A stretch of 64,000 bases of DNA from Natrarchaeobius oligotrophus (GCF_003841465.1 NZ_REFZ01000004.1:1-64000), one strand, 5' to 3'; shown: positions 9,340 through 18,771, numbered from the stretch's first letter. The notes: generated from the sequence alone by a model not told the origin. Numbers and translations: made by a program.

Positions 9340-10608
9340 ATGGGGTCGCAGTTCGTAGCCCGAGCCGTGGAAGCGAAATCGCGCGACGGAGAACGGCTCG
9401 TTCTCGCCGCGGTCGTCTTCGCGGTCATGTTCTCTCAGCTGCTGCTCTATCCGGGAATCGCGACCCTCGTCGATACGCTGGGTGCCGACGCCGCGCAATC
9501 TCCGTTCGCAGAGACCGCACTCGACGCGAGCATGTGGTTTCTGGTCGCTGAGTTCGCCGCCTACGTCGCCTTCGTCGGCGTCTGGGGCGTCCTGAGCGAC
9601 GTGACCGGCCGGCGAACGCCCTTTATCGTCGCGGGGGCGTTACTCGGCGCAGGCAGTTACCTGACGCTCGCGGTCGTTCCCGCCGTCGGTTCGATTCCGT
9701 TCGAAGGCGTGTTACTCGTCCGAGTCGTCCAGGGCGCGATGACGGTCGGGGCGTTCTCGCTGACGATCACCATGCTGATGGACCTGGGCGGCGGTCACGG
9801 CCGGAACATGGGCGCGGCCGGGATCGCGATCGGCCTCGGGGCCGCGCTCGGCGCACCGGTCGGCGGACAGCTGACCGAACTGCACCCGCTCACGCCGCTT
9901 TTCGTCGCGAGCGGCTTGCTCGTCTGCGTCGGCGCGCTCGTCACCCTGGTCGAGGATCGCGCTCCCGGACGCCGCCGAACCGCTCGAGCGCTCCTCGAGG
10001 GGGTCAGACGGCGGCCGGCGCTGTCGCTTCCCTACGCGTTCGGCTTCGTCGACCGGATGACCGCCGGCTTCTTCGCCCTCGTCGGCACCTTTTACTTCCA
10101 GGAGACGTTCGGAATCGGAGCCGGCGCGACGGGACTGTTGCTCGCGTGCTTTTTCGGCCCGTTCGCGCTCCTGCAGTATCCGATGGGAACGCTCTCGGAT
10201 CGCATCGGCCGAACCGCGCCGATCGTCGTCGGCTCGCTGTGTTACGGCCTCGGCATCCTCGCGGTCGCCGCCGCGCCCTCGGTGGCGACCGCGGCGGTCG
10301 CGATGGTCGTCATCGGCGTCCTCGGAGCGCTCGTCTCGCCGGCGACGATGGCGCTCGTGACCGACCTCGCGGCCGAGACCGAACGCGGCCTCGCGATGGC
10401 CGGTTTCAACCTCGCCGGCAGCCTGGGCTTTCTCGGCGGCTTCCTCCTCGGGGGCACCGTCGCCGCCCAGTTCAGCTACGACCTCGCGTTCCTCGTCGTT
10501 GGCGGCCTCGAGATCGCCATCGCCGTCGTCGCGGCGCCGATCTTCCTGCGGCTTTCGATCGCGACGGACGCGCTCGAGCCGAACGACGGCGAGACCCGTC
10601 AGCCGTGA
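9340..10608 (+). CDS. MFS transporter (drug/efflux type)
   Basis: The 422-residue protein has about twelve hydrophobic segments. The MFS signature between helices 2 and 3 reads GVLSDVTGRRTP, and its second-half counterpart after helix 8 is GTLSDRIGRTAP. The repeat of this motif in both halves supports a complete transporter. The substrate is unknown; the sequence looks like an exporter rather than a sugar importer. The ATG at 9340 sits about 20 residues before the first helix. An ATG at 9241 would add a charged extension of 33 residues and cannot be excluded. Confidence 0.82.
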   Translation: MGSQFVARAVEAKSRDGERLVLAAVVFAVMFSQLLLYPGIATLVDTLGADAAQSPFAETALDASMWFLVAEFAAYVAFVGVWGVLSDVTGRRTPFIVAGALLGAGSYLTLAVVPAVGSIPFEGVLLVRVVQGAMTVGAFSLTITMLMDLGGGHGRNMGAAGIAIGLGAALGAPVGGQLTELHPLTPLFVASGLLVCVGALVTLVEDRAPGRRRTARALLEGVRRRPALSLPYAFGFVDRMTAGFFALVGTFYFQETFGIGAGATGLLLACFFGPFALLQYPMGTLSDRIGRTAPIVVGSLCYGLGILAVAAAPSVATAAVAMVVIGVLGALVSPATMALVTDLAAETERGLAMAGFNLAGSLGFLGGFLLGGTVAAQFSYDLAFLVVGGLEIAIAVVAAPIFLRLSIATDALEPNDGETRQP

Positions 10609-10619
10609 TCGTCTCGAGT

Positions 10620-10740
10620 ATACGGATTGCTGTAACGATTTACCGGCGCAACCGCCGCACGGGTCGCGGTTGCGCCGGAAATGACTTACAGTAAACCGTA
10701 TGAGCCGACGACGGCGACCATCGCAGGAACGTGCCTGCCG
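10620..10740 (+). repeat. Intergenic hairpin repeat, copy A
   Basis: Arms at 10620-10655 and 10666-10701 are inverted copies, 36 nt each with 29 matches, around a 10-nt loop. The outermost blocks (ATACGG, CTGTAA) and innermost block (CCGGCGCAACCGC) are perfect. Similarity to copy B continues on the right to a GCAGGAAC block at 10723-10730. The same arm sequence recurs at 21045-21083, 43280-43331 and 48427-48508, so this is a dispersed family, not a gene-specific terminator. Confidence 0.75.
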
Positions 10741-10777
10741 AACGCGCATCCGTTCGACGCTCGTACGGGAACGAACC

Positions 10778-11431
10778 ATGGGGTACACCGAGGACGTCGT
10801 CAACGCCGTCCGCCGGAGTTTCCTTCCGCAGGTACACTACCTGCTCCAGGGCAGTTTCGACGGCTACGCGATCAGTCACACGACCGCCGAGGAGTACGCG
10901 CTGACCGCGTACTGCACCGAGGAGACGCTCGAGTCCATCCTCGAGGAACTCGGCTTCTCGCGCAACCCGATCGCCTCGCTCAAGGTTCGGATGGACGGCA
11001 ACACCTCCGAGGGATCGTGGGTGTGGCGGTCGTCACCGCTGGCCGACTACCAGCTCCACGTCGTCCTCCACGCACTCGAGGACGGCGAGGGCGTCGACGT
11101 CTACGCGCACTGGGAGTGTTCGTGGATCCGCCACCCCTACAAACACTACGTCGCGCGGGGCTACGACGCCGAAACGGGCGTCGAACTGGCTCGTCGCTGG
11201 CTCACCGGCTACGCGGGCGACGAACTCGAGGGAACCGGGGTCGAGTACGAGATCGACGACTCACTCTCGAGACGCGCGAGCGAGTACCTCTCGCTGTCGT
11301 ACTACCAGGTTGAAGAAGCGGTCGCGGCCGTGACGTCGCGTGTACCGTTCGTCGGCGGCGAGCAGTCACTCGAGATCGACCGCGACGGCGCGCGGGACGG
11401 CGTCTCGCCGCGGATCGCGGATCGTAACTGA
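10778..11431 (+). CDS. Conserved haloarchaeal protein, function unknown
   Basis: The 217-residue soluble protein starts MGYTEDVVNAVRRSFLP. It contains aromatic-rich strands (GSWVWRSSPLADYQLHVVLH, WECSWIRHPYKHY) in the middle and has no signal, membrane or metal motif I can name. The ATG at 10778 is preferred because the 26 upstream residues are Arg-rich and overlap the repeat. It has no operon partner. Confidence 0.7.
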   Translation: MGYTEDVVNAVRRSFLPQVHYLLQGSFDGYAISHTTAEEYALTAYCTEETLESILEELGFSRNPIASLKVRMDGNTSEGSWVWRSSPLADYQLHVVLHALEDGEGVDVYAHWECSWIRHPYKHYVARGYDAETGVELARRWLTGYAGDELEGTGVEYEIDDSLSRRASEYLSLSYYQVEEAVAAVTSRVPFVGGEQSLEIDRDGARDGVSPRIADRN

Positions 11432-11496
11432 GACGAGAGTCCGAGAGTCGAGTTGCGTTCTCGCGCCGTCGAACCGCGTGTGACCGTCGGGAACGA

Positions 11497-12282
11497 TTAT
11501 AGACCGGTTCGAATCCGTTCTTCGGCCGCCTCGAGCGCTCGTTCGCGATCGAACTCCTCGACGATCACCTCGAGTTCCGCCTCGCTGGCGTCCGCCAGAT
11601 TCCGTGCGTGTGCCGTCGTATTCGGCACCGCGCGGACGATGTTGTCGACGATCGGAACGTCGGCCACGCGCGGCGAGCGCGAGAGCGGGTTGAGGTCGAT
11701 CACGATTTCGGTCTTGCCCATCTCCTCTAGGGCTTCGGCGCGGTCGCCGTCCTCGAGCGGGACGAGCACGACGTCGGCGGCGTAGATGCCGTCTTCGTCC
11801 ACTTTCGCGCGCTGGTGATCCAGGTTCGGGATCCGCGCGTCGGCCTCGAGGCCCTTCACCTCGTCTGCACCGTGGCCCCGGAGGTGATCGGCGATGGCCT
11901 CGAGTCGCTCGGGCGTCCGGTTGAAGAGGTTGACCTCGAGGTCGGCGTCGACGACGTCGGCGAGTTCGACCATCTCGGCGGGGACCAGCGCCGCGACGTT
12001 TCCGTTGATCGAGAGCACCGGGTGGTCGGCGAGCAGCAGGTGTGCGGCCGCCGCCCGTTCCGCGGCGTCGGCGCTCGGAATCGTCTCCTCGCCGAGCAGA
12101 TAGTCGAAGGCGCTGCCACGACCCTCGGCGTGCATCCCCTGGAGGTGCGTGATCCCCTTCTCGACGCCCTTCTCGATCCGGTGGCGGGTGAGCAGATCCT
12201 GGTACCGGGGATGGTCCGCCGGAATCTCGTCTTCGTGCTCGACGTCCGCGGAGACCGTCTCGTAGTCGCTCATATCCGCCAC
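11497..12282 (-). CDS. 4-phosphopantoate--beta-alanine ligase (archaeal phosphopantothenate synthetase)
   Basis: The 261-residue enzyme joins 4-phosphopantoate to beta-alanine using ATP, the archaeal route to coenzyme A that replaces bacterial PanC/PanK. The opening HPRYQDLLTRHRIEKG, the HAEGRGSAFDYLLGEET motif, LSINGNVAALVPAEM and the C-terminal PLSRSPRVADVPIVDN are all typical of COG1701. Its partner pantoate kinase is not adjacent here. A second ATG nine bases in (12273) is possible. Confidence 0.9.
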   Translation of the reverse strand: MADMSDYETVSADVEHEDEIPADHPRYQDLLTRHRIEKGVEKGITHLQGMHAEGRGSAFDYLLGEETIPSADAAERAAAAHLLLADHPVLSINGNVAALVPAEMVELADVVDADLEVNLFNRTPERLEAIADHLRGHGADEVKGLEADARIPNLDHQRAKVDEDGIYAADVVLVPLEDGDRAEALEEMGKTEIVIDLNPLSRSPRVADVPIVDNIVRAVPNTTAHARNLADASEAELEVIVEEFDRERALEAAEERIRTGL

Positions 12283-12474
12283 CTCGAGACGGCCGGTCTA
12301 AAGCCGACCGATCTCGCCACTCGCACGGACGGCGACGAGCGTTCCGTTCGACCGTCCCGCGCGGCGTCAGTTCCACCCGTCTCGAGTCGCGTCTCGGCGG
12401 TCGCCTCGAACGGGTTCCCCGCGTCAAAACCAATCGTCCCTGACGCGCTGAAAAAGGTGCGGCCGACCGCCGCG

Positions 12475-15375
12475 TCAGTCGGTGAACGTGATCCAGCCGT
12501 CGGGGGCGTGGGCTTTCACGTCGTTCATCGCCTCGCGAGCGCCGGTTCGCGTCTCGTAGAGCCGGGTGCTCTCGGCCATCGTCGTCCCGTACTCGTCGAC
12601 CAGCTGCCACACCCAGCCGTCCTCGTCCTCGGCGGCGTGGAGCTCGAAGGAGACGCTGTCGATCTCGAGGATGCTCGCCGCCTCGATCAGCTCGCGGACG
12701 TCCTCGAGGGCCTCGCGCGCGGCCGCCGTCGAATCGTACGTCTCCGACCCCGTCGCGACCGCGCGACCGTCCTCGTCGATGAGCCGCCAGTGCCAGCGCT
12801 CGTCCTCGTCGACGACGAGTTCGAACGAGGCGACGTCGAAGTCGACCCTGCCGGCAAGCGGCGCGAGCTGTCGGACGGTTTCGACCGTAGACAGGAGCTC
12901 GTCTTTGTCGTACGCCGTGTCGACCGAGGCACCGATCACCGACCGCTCGCGGTCGACGAGGCTCCACGACCAGCCCGTTCCGTTCTCGAGGCGGACGACC
13001 GCGTCCTCGATGGTGAAAATCGGCGCGTCGGTCGCGTGCCCGGCCATCCCCTCGACGACCGATCGGACCTCGTCGCGCGTCGCGTACGAGACCGCCGAGT
13101 CGGCGATCGGCTCGCGGTCGCGATCGAGCAGCCGGAATCGCCAGTCGTCGGGTCCGTAGAGCTGGACGGTGACGTCACCGATCGTGTACTGCTGTCCGGA
13201 CGTCGCCGCCTCCCGGACGTCGTCGAGTCGCTCGACGAGGTCGTCGCGCGTCGGATGCTCTTCGCCGTCGACGGCGACCGTCTCGCCGTTCGGCAGGACG
13301 AATCGCCAGTGCCAGTCCTCTGCCGCGTAGGTCTGGAAGATCGCCTCGTTCATCGTCCGGACGTTCGACTCGAGGTGCTCGAGCAGGCGGTTCATCGCCG
13401 CCCGTGCAGCCTCGCGGGTCGGGTGGGTCGACGGATCCTCCGCGACCAGTTTGCCGCCCTCGTCGATGAGCCGCCAGCCCCACTCGTCGTCCTCGTTGAC
13501 GAACAGCTCGAAGGCGGCGGTTTCGATCTCGAGCAGTTCGGCGTCTGGGGCCTGTTCTTTCAGCGTCATCATCGCTTCTGCGGCCTCGCCCCGGGAGGTG
13601 TGTTCCTCGCCGCTGTCGGCGAGCACGTTGCCGTCCTCGTCGATGAGCCGCCAGCGCCACTCGCCGGAGTCGGCCTCGTACACCTGGAACGCGGCGTTTT
13701 CGAACTCGATGAGGTCCGCCTCGCTCGCCTGCTCGCGGACGCGTTCGATCGCCTCGGCGGCGGCGTCGGCGTCCGGGTGCGGCTCGTTGCTCGCGGCGAC
13801 GACGTCCCGGTCCTCGGTGACGAGTCGCCAGTTCCAGTCGGGGCCGGCCTCGGCCTCGTCGTCGACCACGACGCCGCCGTCGGCCGTCACCTCGGGATCG
13901 TCGACCGTCGCCGGCAGCTCGTCGGACTCGTCGTAGGTGAACTGCGCTCCGTCGTCGGCCGGATAGACCTCGTACTCGGCGTCGTCGATCTCGACGACGT
14001 CGGCCGTGCGGGCGTGCTCGGCGAACCGTTCGGCCTGACGTTCGGTCCGCCCGAACTCGTCGCTCTCGTCCGGGCTCCGGGCGACCACGCGTTCGGTCCC
14101 GTCGACGAGCCTGAACTGCCACCGATCGCCCACCTGGTAGAGTTCGTAGCCGGGTTCACCAGCGACGGTGATCGACGCCGACTCGAGTCCGGGGAGCAGC
14201 GCCTCGACGGCGGCCTCGGCGTCGCGGCGCGAGTCGAACTCGCCGTCGGCGGTCGCGACGACCTCGTCTTCGTCGTCGACGACGCGCCAGGTCCAGCCGC
14301 CGTCGCGCTCGTACAGTTCGACGCCGACGCGTTCGACGTCGAGTACGCGCGCCCGTTCGAATCGCTCCGCGAACTCCCTGGCAGCTTCCTCGGCTTGCTC
14401 CTGGGTTCTGTGTCCGTCGTCGCTCGAGGCGAGCGGCGTTCGATCGTCGTCGATGAGCTGCCAGTACCACTGGTCGCGCTCTTGCGTGTAGGTGAACGCC
14501 GCGCCGTCGATCTCGATGACGTCGGCGTCGGGCCCGCGGTCTTTCAGGAAGCTCACCGATCCCTCGGCGTCGTCGCGGTGGTCGAACTCCCGCGCGCAGG
14601 TGCCGACGACGCTGCCGTCGTCGCGCGCGAGCGTCCACTGCCAGGTGCCGTCCCGATCCTCGTAGAGCCGGAACGCCGAGGTCGTCAGCTCCATCAATCC
14701 GGCGGAGCTGATCTGGGATTTGACGCGTTCGATCCCCTCCGTCGCTTCGGGGCGGGTCACGGCGCTGTCGGTGGTTCCCGCGAGCGCCTCGAGGTGGAGG
14801 ACGTGCCACTTCCAGTCGCCGTCCTCGTCGCGGAAGACGGCGAACTGCGCGCCCTCGAGGGCGTCGCCGGTGAGGATCGGCGGGTCCTCGGTCTGTCCTT
14901 CCTCCTCGACGAACATCCCCCGCTGACCGGTAACGATCGGGACGAGCGCCGTCACGCCGCCGATGATTCCGATGCCCAACGAGTAGACCGCGATCACTTC
15001 GACGCTCCAGTCGGCGCCGTGACCGCGCCAGTCGTGGGGGTAGACGGCGGCGAAGAAGACGACGCCGGCGAGCGCGATGGCGAGCCCGACGACGCTCGCT
15101 TGAATCCCGCGTCTGCGGACTGGAAGCATCAGTACGAGGCCGAACAGGCACACCGACAGTCCCGCCGCGGCGGTCACGCCCGAGATCCGGATCAGGACGT
15201 ACGATCCGGTGTCGCCGGCGTATCCGACGACGAACGCGAACACGCCCGCGGCCGCGATGAGATACCCGAGGATGAACAGCCAGTAGCCGTAGACGTCTTT
15301 TTTCGAATCCGGTTCGCTGACGTAGTGTTCGTAGAGGCGAAACAGGTTCTGGTGTATTTTCAGTGGAGAGGTCAT
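12475..15375 (-). CDS. Giant membrane protein with 13 tandem DUF1508 (YegP-like) repeats
   Basis: The 966-residue protein has four membrane helices in residues about 28-165, then an acidic C-terminal region made entirely of about 13 repeats of 50-60 residues. Each has the form FxLYEDxDGxWxWRLIDEDGxVVAxSxExYxxRxxAxxAIxxVK, the YegP/DUF1508 fold. Clear copies include FQVYEADSGEWRWRLIDEDG and FELVVDEDERWHWRLIDEDG. The sixth copy is split by a poorly conserved acidic insert of about 35 residues. Single or double DUF1508 proteins are usual; 13 fused to a membrane anchor is not. The repeats probably face the cytoplasm or outside as a scaffold; the function is unknown. Confidence 0.85.
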   Translation of the reverse strand: MTSPLKIHQNLFRLYEHYVSEPDSKKDVYGYWLFILGYLIAAAGVFAFVVGYAGDTGSYVLIRISGVTAAAGLSVCLFGLVLMLPVRRRGIQASVVGLAIALAGVVFFAAVYPHDWRGHGADWSVEVIAVYSLGIGIIGGVTALVPIVTGQRGMFVEEEGQTEDPPILTGDALEGAQFAVFRDEDGDWKWHVLHLEALAGTTDSAVTRPEATEGIERVKSQISSAGLMELTTSAFRLYEDRDGTWQWTLARDDGSVVGTCAREFDHRDDAEGSVSFLKDRGPDADVIEIDGAAFTYTQERDQWYWQLIDDDRTPLASSDDGHRTQEQAEEAAREFAERFERARVLDVERVGVELYERDGGWTWRVVDDEDEVVATADGEFDSRRDAEAAVEALLPGLESASITVAGEPGYELYQVGDRWQFRLVDGTERVVARSPDESDEFGRTERQAERFAEHARTADVVEIDDAEYEVYPADDGAQFTYDESDELPATVDDPEVTADGGVVVDDEAEAGPDWNWRLVTEDRDVVAASNEPHPDADAAAEAIERVREQASEADLIEFENAAFQVYEADSGEWRWRLIDEDGNVLADSGEEHTSRGEAAEAMMTLKEQAPDAELLEIETAAFELFVNEDDEWGWRLIDEGGKLVAEDPSTHPTREAARAAMNRLLEHLESNVRTMNEAIFQTYAAEDWHWRFVLPNGETVAVDGEEHPTRDDLVERLDDVREAATSGQQYTIGDVTVQLYGPDDWRFRLLDRDREPIADSAVSYATRDEVRSVVEGMAGHATDAPIFTIEDAVVRLENGTGWSWSLVDRERSVIGASVDTAYDKDELLSTVETVRQLAPLAGRVDFDVASFELVVDEDERWHWRLIDEDGRAVATGSETYDSTAAAREALEDVRELIEAASILEIDSVSFELHAAEDEDGWVWQLVDEYGTTMAESTRLYETRTGAREAMNDVKAHAPDGWITFTD

Positions 15376-15390
15376 CCCAAACTCAATCGA

Positions 15391-15413
15391 TAACTAGAAC
15401 AATAGTTAATAAA
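15391..15413 (-). promoter_or_regulatory. Promoter of the DUF1508-repeat gene with an inverted repeat over the TATA box
   Basis: TAACTA (15391-15396) and TAGTTA (15403-15408) form a perfect inverted repeat with a 6-nt spacer. It overlaps an AT-rich TTATTAAC-type box about 28-38 nt before the start codon at 15375. The position suggests operator control of a leaderless transcript. No regulator is known. Confidence 0.4.
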
Positions 15414-15767
15414 GATGTCCGATCATCTTATTTGAATTGCATTTCAATGCGTCGTTCAAGCAGATACTGTAACCGACCGAACGCGTCCGAACCACCGTTT
15501 CGACTCGAGCGTTCGGCGGCACCCAGTTCGCGACGACGATCCGAGCGTTCGAGACAACTTGCCGGGTGTCGACTCGAGCCCGTGGCGACGGCTCGAAGGA
15601 ACGCGGGTTGATATACGAGGGCGCGACGAAACGCGGTATGATCGACGCGGCGGCGAGAACCGAAGACGAGCGAGCAGACGAGGTGGCCGAGAGAACGCAC
15701 GGAACGGCCGAGCGAACGCGCGGAATGGACAACGTTTATGCGCGGGCTACGCATGCACGAGCATAGA
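15414..15767. other. Divergent intergenic region, no gene seen
   Basis: This region separates the DUF1508-repeat gene from rpa. Open frames here are short, Arg-rich and without start signals or family features. The right end holds a TTTATG box at about 15735-15740, some 28 nt before the rpa ATG, consistent with a leaderless promoter. Confidence 0.5.
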
Positions 15768-17243
15768 ATGAGCGACATCGAGGGCGTCTACGAGGATCTC
15801 GAGGCCGACGTCTCGCTCGAGGAGTTTCGCGAGGCCGTCGAGGCGAAAGTAGAGCAGATGGGGGGTCTCGCGGACGAGGAGACGGCGGCGATGCTCGTCG
15901 CTCACGAGGTCGGCGAGAGCGAGGTCGGCGGCATCGCCGACATCGAACCCGGAATGGAGGAAGCGAAGTTCGTCGCCAAAGTGGTGAGCATCGGCGAGAT
16001 ACGGACGTTCGAGCGCGACGGCGAAGACGAGGACGGCCGCGTCGTCAACGTCGAAGTCGCGGACGAAACTGGCTCCGTCCGGGCGGCGTTCTGGGACGAC
16101 CACGCGGAAGCCGCCGTCGAGGAACTCGAGGAGGGACAGGTGCTGCGGGTCAAGGGCCGACCGAAGGAGGGCTTTTCGGGCGTCGAGGTCAGCGTCGACG
16201 ACGTCGAACCGGACGACGAGACCGAAATCGACGTACAGGTGACCGACACCCACACCGTCGAGAGCCTCTCGCTCGGGCTCTCGAACGTCAACCTCGCCGG
16301 CCTCGTGCTGGCGACGGATACGGTACGGACGTTCGAGCGAGACGACGGCTCCGAGGGAAAGGTGTCGAACCTCGTGCTGGGCGACTCGACGGGCCGCGTT
16401 CGCGTGACGCTGTGGGACGAGCGGGCCGAACTGGCCGAGGAGATCGAACCCGGCATCACGGTCGAGGTGATCGACGGCTACGTTCGAGAGCGCGACGGCG
16501 CTCTCGAACTCCACGTCGGCAACCGCGGCGCGATCGAGGAGGTCGACGACGACGTCGAGTACGTGCCCGAGAGTACCCCGATCGAGGACCTCGAGATCGG
16601 ACAGACGGTCGACCTCGCGGGCGTCGTCCGCTCGGCCGATCCGAAACGGACGTTCGATCGCGACGACGGCTCTGAGGGCCAGGTGCGAAACATCCGCGTC
16701 CAGGACGCGACCGGCGACATTCGCGTCGCGCTCTGGGGCGAGAAAGCCGACGTCGACGTCGGCCCGGGCGACGAGGTCGCTCTCGGCGACGTCGAGATCA
16801 AAGACGGGTGGCAGGACGACCTCGAGGCCTCCGCGGGCTGGCAGTCGACGGTCACGATCCTCGAGTCGGAGTCGGACGGAACCGACGGCGCGGACGGCGA
16901 CGCGCGCGACGAGAGCGCGGGACTGTCGGCTTTCGCCACCGAAGGGGGAGACGGTAACGGGAGCGACGACACCGGCGAGTCGACGGCGGACGTCAGCGGT
17001 GAGGCGGCTGGCGATGCCGGCTCGACGGAGGCGACGACGGACGCCGACTCGAGCGATCCCGCGGCCGGCGACGAGCTCGAGTTCACCGGCGTCGTCGTCC
17101 AGGCGGGCGACCCGGTCGTGCTCGACGACGGCGAGACGACGATGAGCGTCGAGACCGACGCGGACGTCGGCCTCGGCGAGGAGATCACGGTTCGCGGGAC
17201 CGTCCGCGACGGCGGTCGCCTCGACGCGAGCGACGTCTTCTGA
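15768..17243 (+). CDS. rpa2: Single-stranded DNA-binding protein, RPA (RPA2-like)
   Basis: The 491-residue protein binds ssDNA in replication and repair. Three clearly related OB-fold domains occupy about residues 65-150, 175-270 and 285-370. Each has an xxRTFxRDDGSEGxVxNLxxxDxTGxVRVxLWxExA core, followed by a low-complexity acidic Ser/Asp/Glu linker and a short C-terminal OB-like segment ending DASDVF. It lacks the zinc finger of the RPA1/RPA3 type, matching Haloferax Rpa2. The ATG at 15768 gives MSDIEGVYEDLEADVS. The histone gene follows after about 65 nt on the same strand. Confidence 0.9.
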   Translation: MSDIEGVYEDLEADVSLEEFREAVEAKVEQMGGLADEETAAMLVAHEVGESEVGGIADIEPGMEEAKFVAKVVSIGEIRTFERDGEDEDGRVVNVEVADETGSVRAAFWDDHAEAAVEELEEGQVLRVKGRPKEGFSGVEVSVDDVEPDDETEIDVQVTDTHTVESLSLGLSNVNLAGLVLATDTVRTFERDDGSEGKVSNLVLGDSTGRVRVTLWDERAELAEEIEPGITVEVIDGYVRERDGALELHVGNRGAIEEVDDDVEYVPESTPIEDLEIGQTVDLAGVVRSADPKRTFDRDDGSEGQVRNIRVQDATGDIRVALWGEKADVDVGPGDEVALGDVEIKDGWQDDLEASAGWQSTVTILESESDGTDGADGDARDESAGLSAFATEGGDGNGSDDTGESTADVSGEAAGDAGSTEATTDADSSDPAAGDELEFTGVVVQAGDPVVLDDGETTMSVETDADVGLGEEITVRGTVRDGGRLDASDVF

Positions 17244-17300
17244 GCGGGCGAGCAACCTCGTTGAACGCCTAGGAAAAGCGTTAAGGGAGTTAGCTTCGCC

Positions 17301-17310
17301 TATCATGATA
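17301..17310. promoter_or_regulatory. Palindrome touching the histone start codon
   Basis: TATCATGATA is a perfect 10-bp palindrome that ends in the first base of the histone ATG at 17310. It could be a translational or transcriptional control site, or chance. Nothing in the window identifies a binder. Confidence 0.25.
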
Positions 17311-17741
17311 TGAACGTCGAACTCCCGTTCGCCCCGGTGGATACGATTATCAGGCGGAACGCGGGCGATCTACGGGTGAGCGCCGACGCGTCGAAAGAAC
17401 TCGCAACGCGGATCCAGGAACACGGCAGCGAACTCGCGATCGACGCCGCCGAACGGGCCACGACGGACGGGCGAAAGACGTTGATGGCGACGGACTTCGA
17501 AGTCGAGACGGTGATCGACAAGGACGACCTCGAGTTGCCCGTCGCCCCCGTCGACCGGATCGCCAGACTGGAGATCGACGACAAGTATCGCGTCTCGATG
17601 GACGCGCGGATCGCGCTGGCGGACATCCTCGAGGATTACGCCGACAACGTCGCTCGAGCGGCGGCGACGCTCGCTCGCCACGCCGACCGACGAACGATCA
17701 CCGACGACGACATCGAGACGTACTTCTCGTTGTTCGAGTGA
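17310..17741 (+). CDS. hstA: Tandem (doublet) archaeal histone
   Basis: The 143-residue protein contains two fused histone folds, residues about 3-68 and 74-142. Each opens with LPFAPVDTIIRR or LPVAPVDRIARL and has the RVSADA/RVSMDA loop between helices 1 and 2. Haloarchaea encode such doublets that pair in cis like H3-H4. RPA lies upstream, and the deacetylase starts 1 nt after its stop, so they are almost certainly co-transcribed. The second fold keeps the Arg-Thr pair in DRRTITDDDIETY; the first has GRKTLMATDFEVE in that place. Confidence 0.93.
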   Translation: MNVELPFAPVDTIIRRNAGDLRVSADASKELATRIQEHGSELAIDAAERATTDGRKTLMATDFEVETVIDKDDLELPVAPVDRIARLEIDDKYRVSMDARIALADILEDYADNVARAAATLARHADRRTITDDDIETYFSLFE

Positions 17742-17742
17742 A

Positions 17743-18771
17743 ATGCAGTTCGGCTACAGCGAGGTCTGTCTCGCACACGATCCCGGTCCGCGTCACCCGG
17801 AGACGCCGGACCGGCTGCGAGCGATCCGGGAACGGTTGAAGCGCAAACACGGCGTCGAGTACGTCGACGCCGATCCCTGCGACGTCGAGCGGATCACGGC
17901 CGTACACGGTTCGGCGTACGTCGAATCGCTCGAGGAGTTCTGCGCCGACGGCGGCGGCAACTGGGATCCGGATACGACCGCGGTCGAAGAAACCTGGGAT
18001 GCGGTTCGCCACAGCGCGGGACTCGCCTGCTGGGCGGTCGAAGCGGCCCTCGAGGGAAACGACGGGAGAAAGACGCCGTTCTCGCTCGGGCGACCGCCGG
18101 GCCACCACGCCGTCGCCGACGACGCGATGGGCTTTTGTTTCGTGAACAACGCCGCCGTCGCCGCCCAGCACGCGCTCGACTCCGAGGCGTACGGCGTCGA
18201 TCGGGTGGCGATCGTCGACTGGGACGTCCACCACGGCAACGGGATTCAGGACATCTTCTACGACCGCGACGACGTCTTTTTCGCCTCGCTCCACGAGCAG
18301 GGGCTGTACCCCGGCACCGGCGCGGTCGACGAGACGGGAACCGGCGACGGCGAGGGGGCGACGATGAACGTCCCGATGCCCGCCGGGACGGACGACCTCG
18401 AGTACCTCGCCGCGGTCGAGGGGCCGATCGCGGCCGGAATCGAATCGTTCGATCCCGATCTGTTGCTCGTCAGCGCGGGGTTCGACGCACACCGACACGA
18501 TCCGATCTCCCGAATTCGCCTGTCCACGGAGGCGTACGCCCTGATGACCGACCGGCTGCGCGGACTGGCCGACGAGACGGACGCCGCACTGGCGTTCGTC
18601 CTCGAGGGCGGGTACGGACTGGACGTCCTCGCCGACAGCGTCGCGCTGGTCCACGAGACGTTCGACGGCCGCGAGCCGATCGAACCCGGCGGCGAACTCG
18701 CGGACCAGGCCGAGGAGGCACTCGAGGCCGTCCTCGACGCGCACGAACTGAATCTGAGCCTCGAGTTCTGA
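17743..18771 (+). CDS. Histone deacetylase family enzyme
   Basis: The 342-residue Zn-dependent deacetylase of the AcuC/class II HDAC fold removes acetyl groups from Lys in proteins (or from small acetyl-amines). Catalytic His-His are in RPPGHHAV. Zn ligands are in DWDVHHGNG and GFDAHRHDP, and the transition-state Tyr is in EGGYGLDV. The start lies 1 nt after the histone stop. That adjacency makes the histone or DNA-bound proteins plausible substrates, which is inference since haloarchaeal histones have short tails. Confidence 0.9.
   Translation: MQFGYSEVCLAHDPGPRHPETPDRLRAIRERLKRKHGVEYVDADPCDVERITAVHGSAYVESLEEFCADGGGNWDPDTTAVEETWDAVRHSAGLACWAVEAALEGNDGRKTPFSLGRPPGHHAVADDAMGFCFVNNAAVAAQHALDSEAYGVDRVAIVDWDVHHGNGIQDIFYDRDDVFFASLHEQGLYPGTGAVDETGTGDGEGATMNVPMPAGTDDLEYLAAVEGPIAAGIESFDPDLLLVSAGFDAHRHDPISRIRLSTEAYALMTDRLRGLADETDAALAFVLEGGYGLDVLADSVALVHETFDGREPIEPGGELADQAEEALEAVLDAHELNLSLEF

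Noticed and set aside
11815-15393. Very long plus-strand open frame (1192 codons) antisense to the DUF1508-repeat gene
   Set aside because: It is a GC-rich shadow. The minus-strand frame shows 13 recognisable domain repeats, membrane helices and a promoter, while the shadow has no family features.
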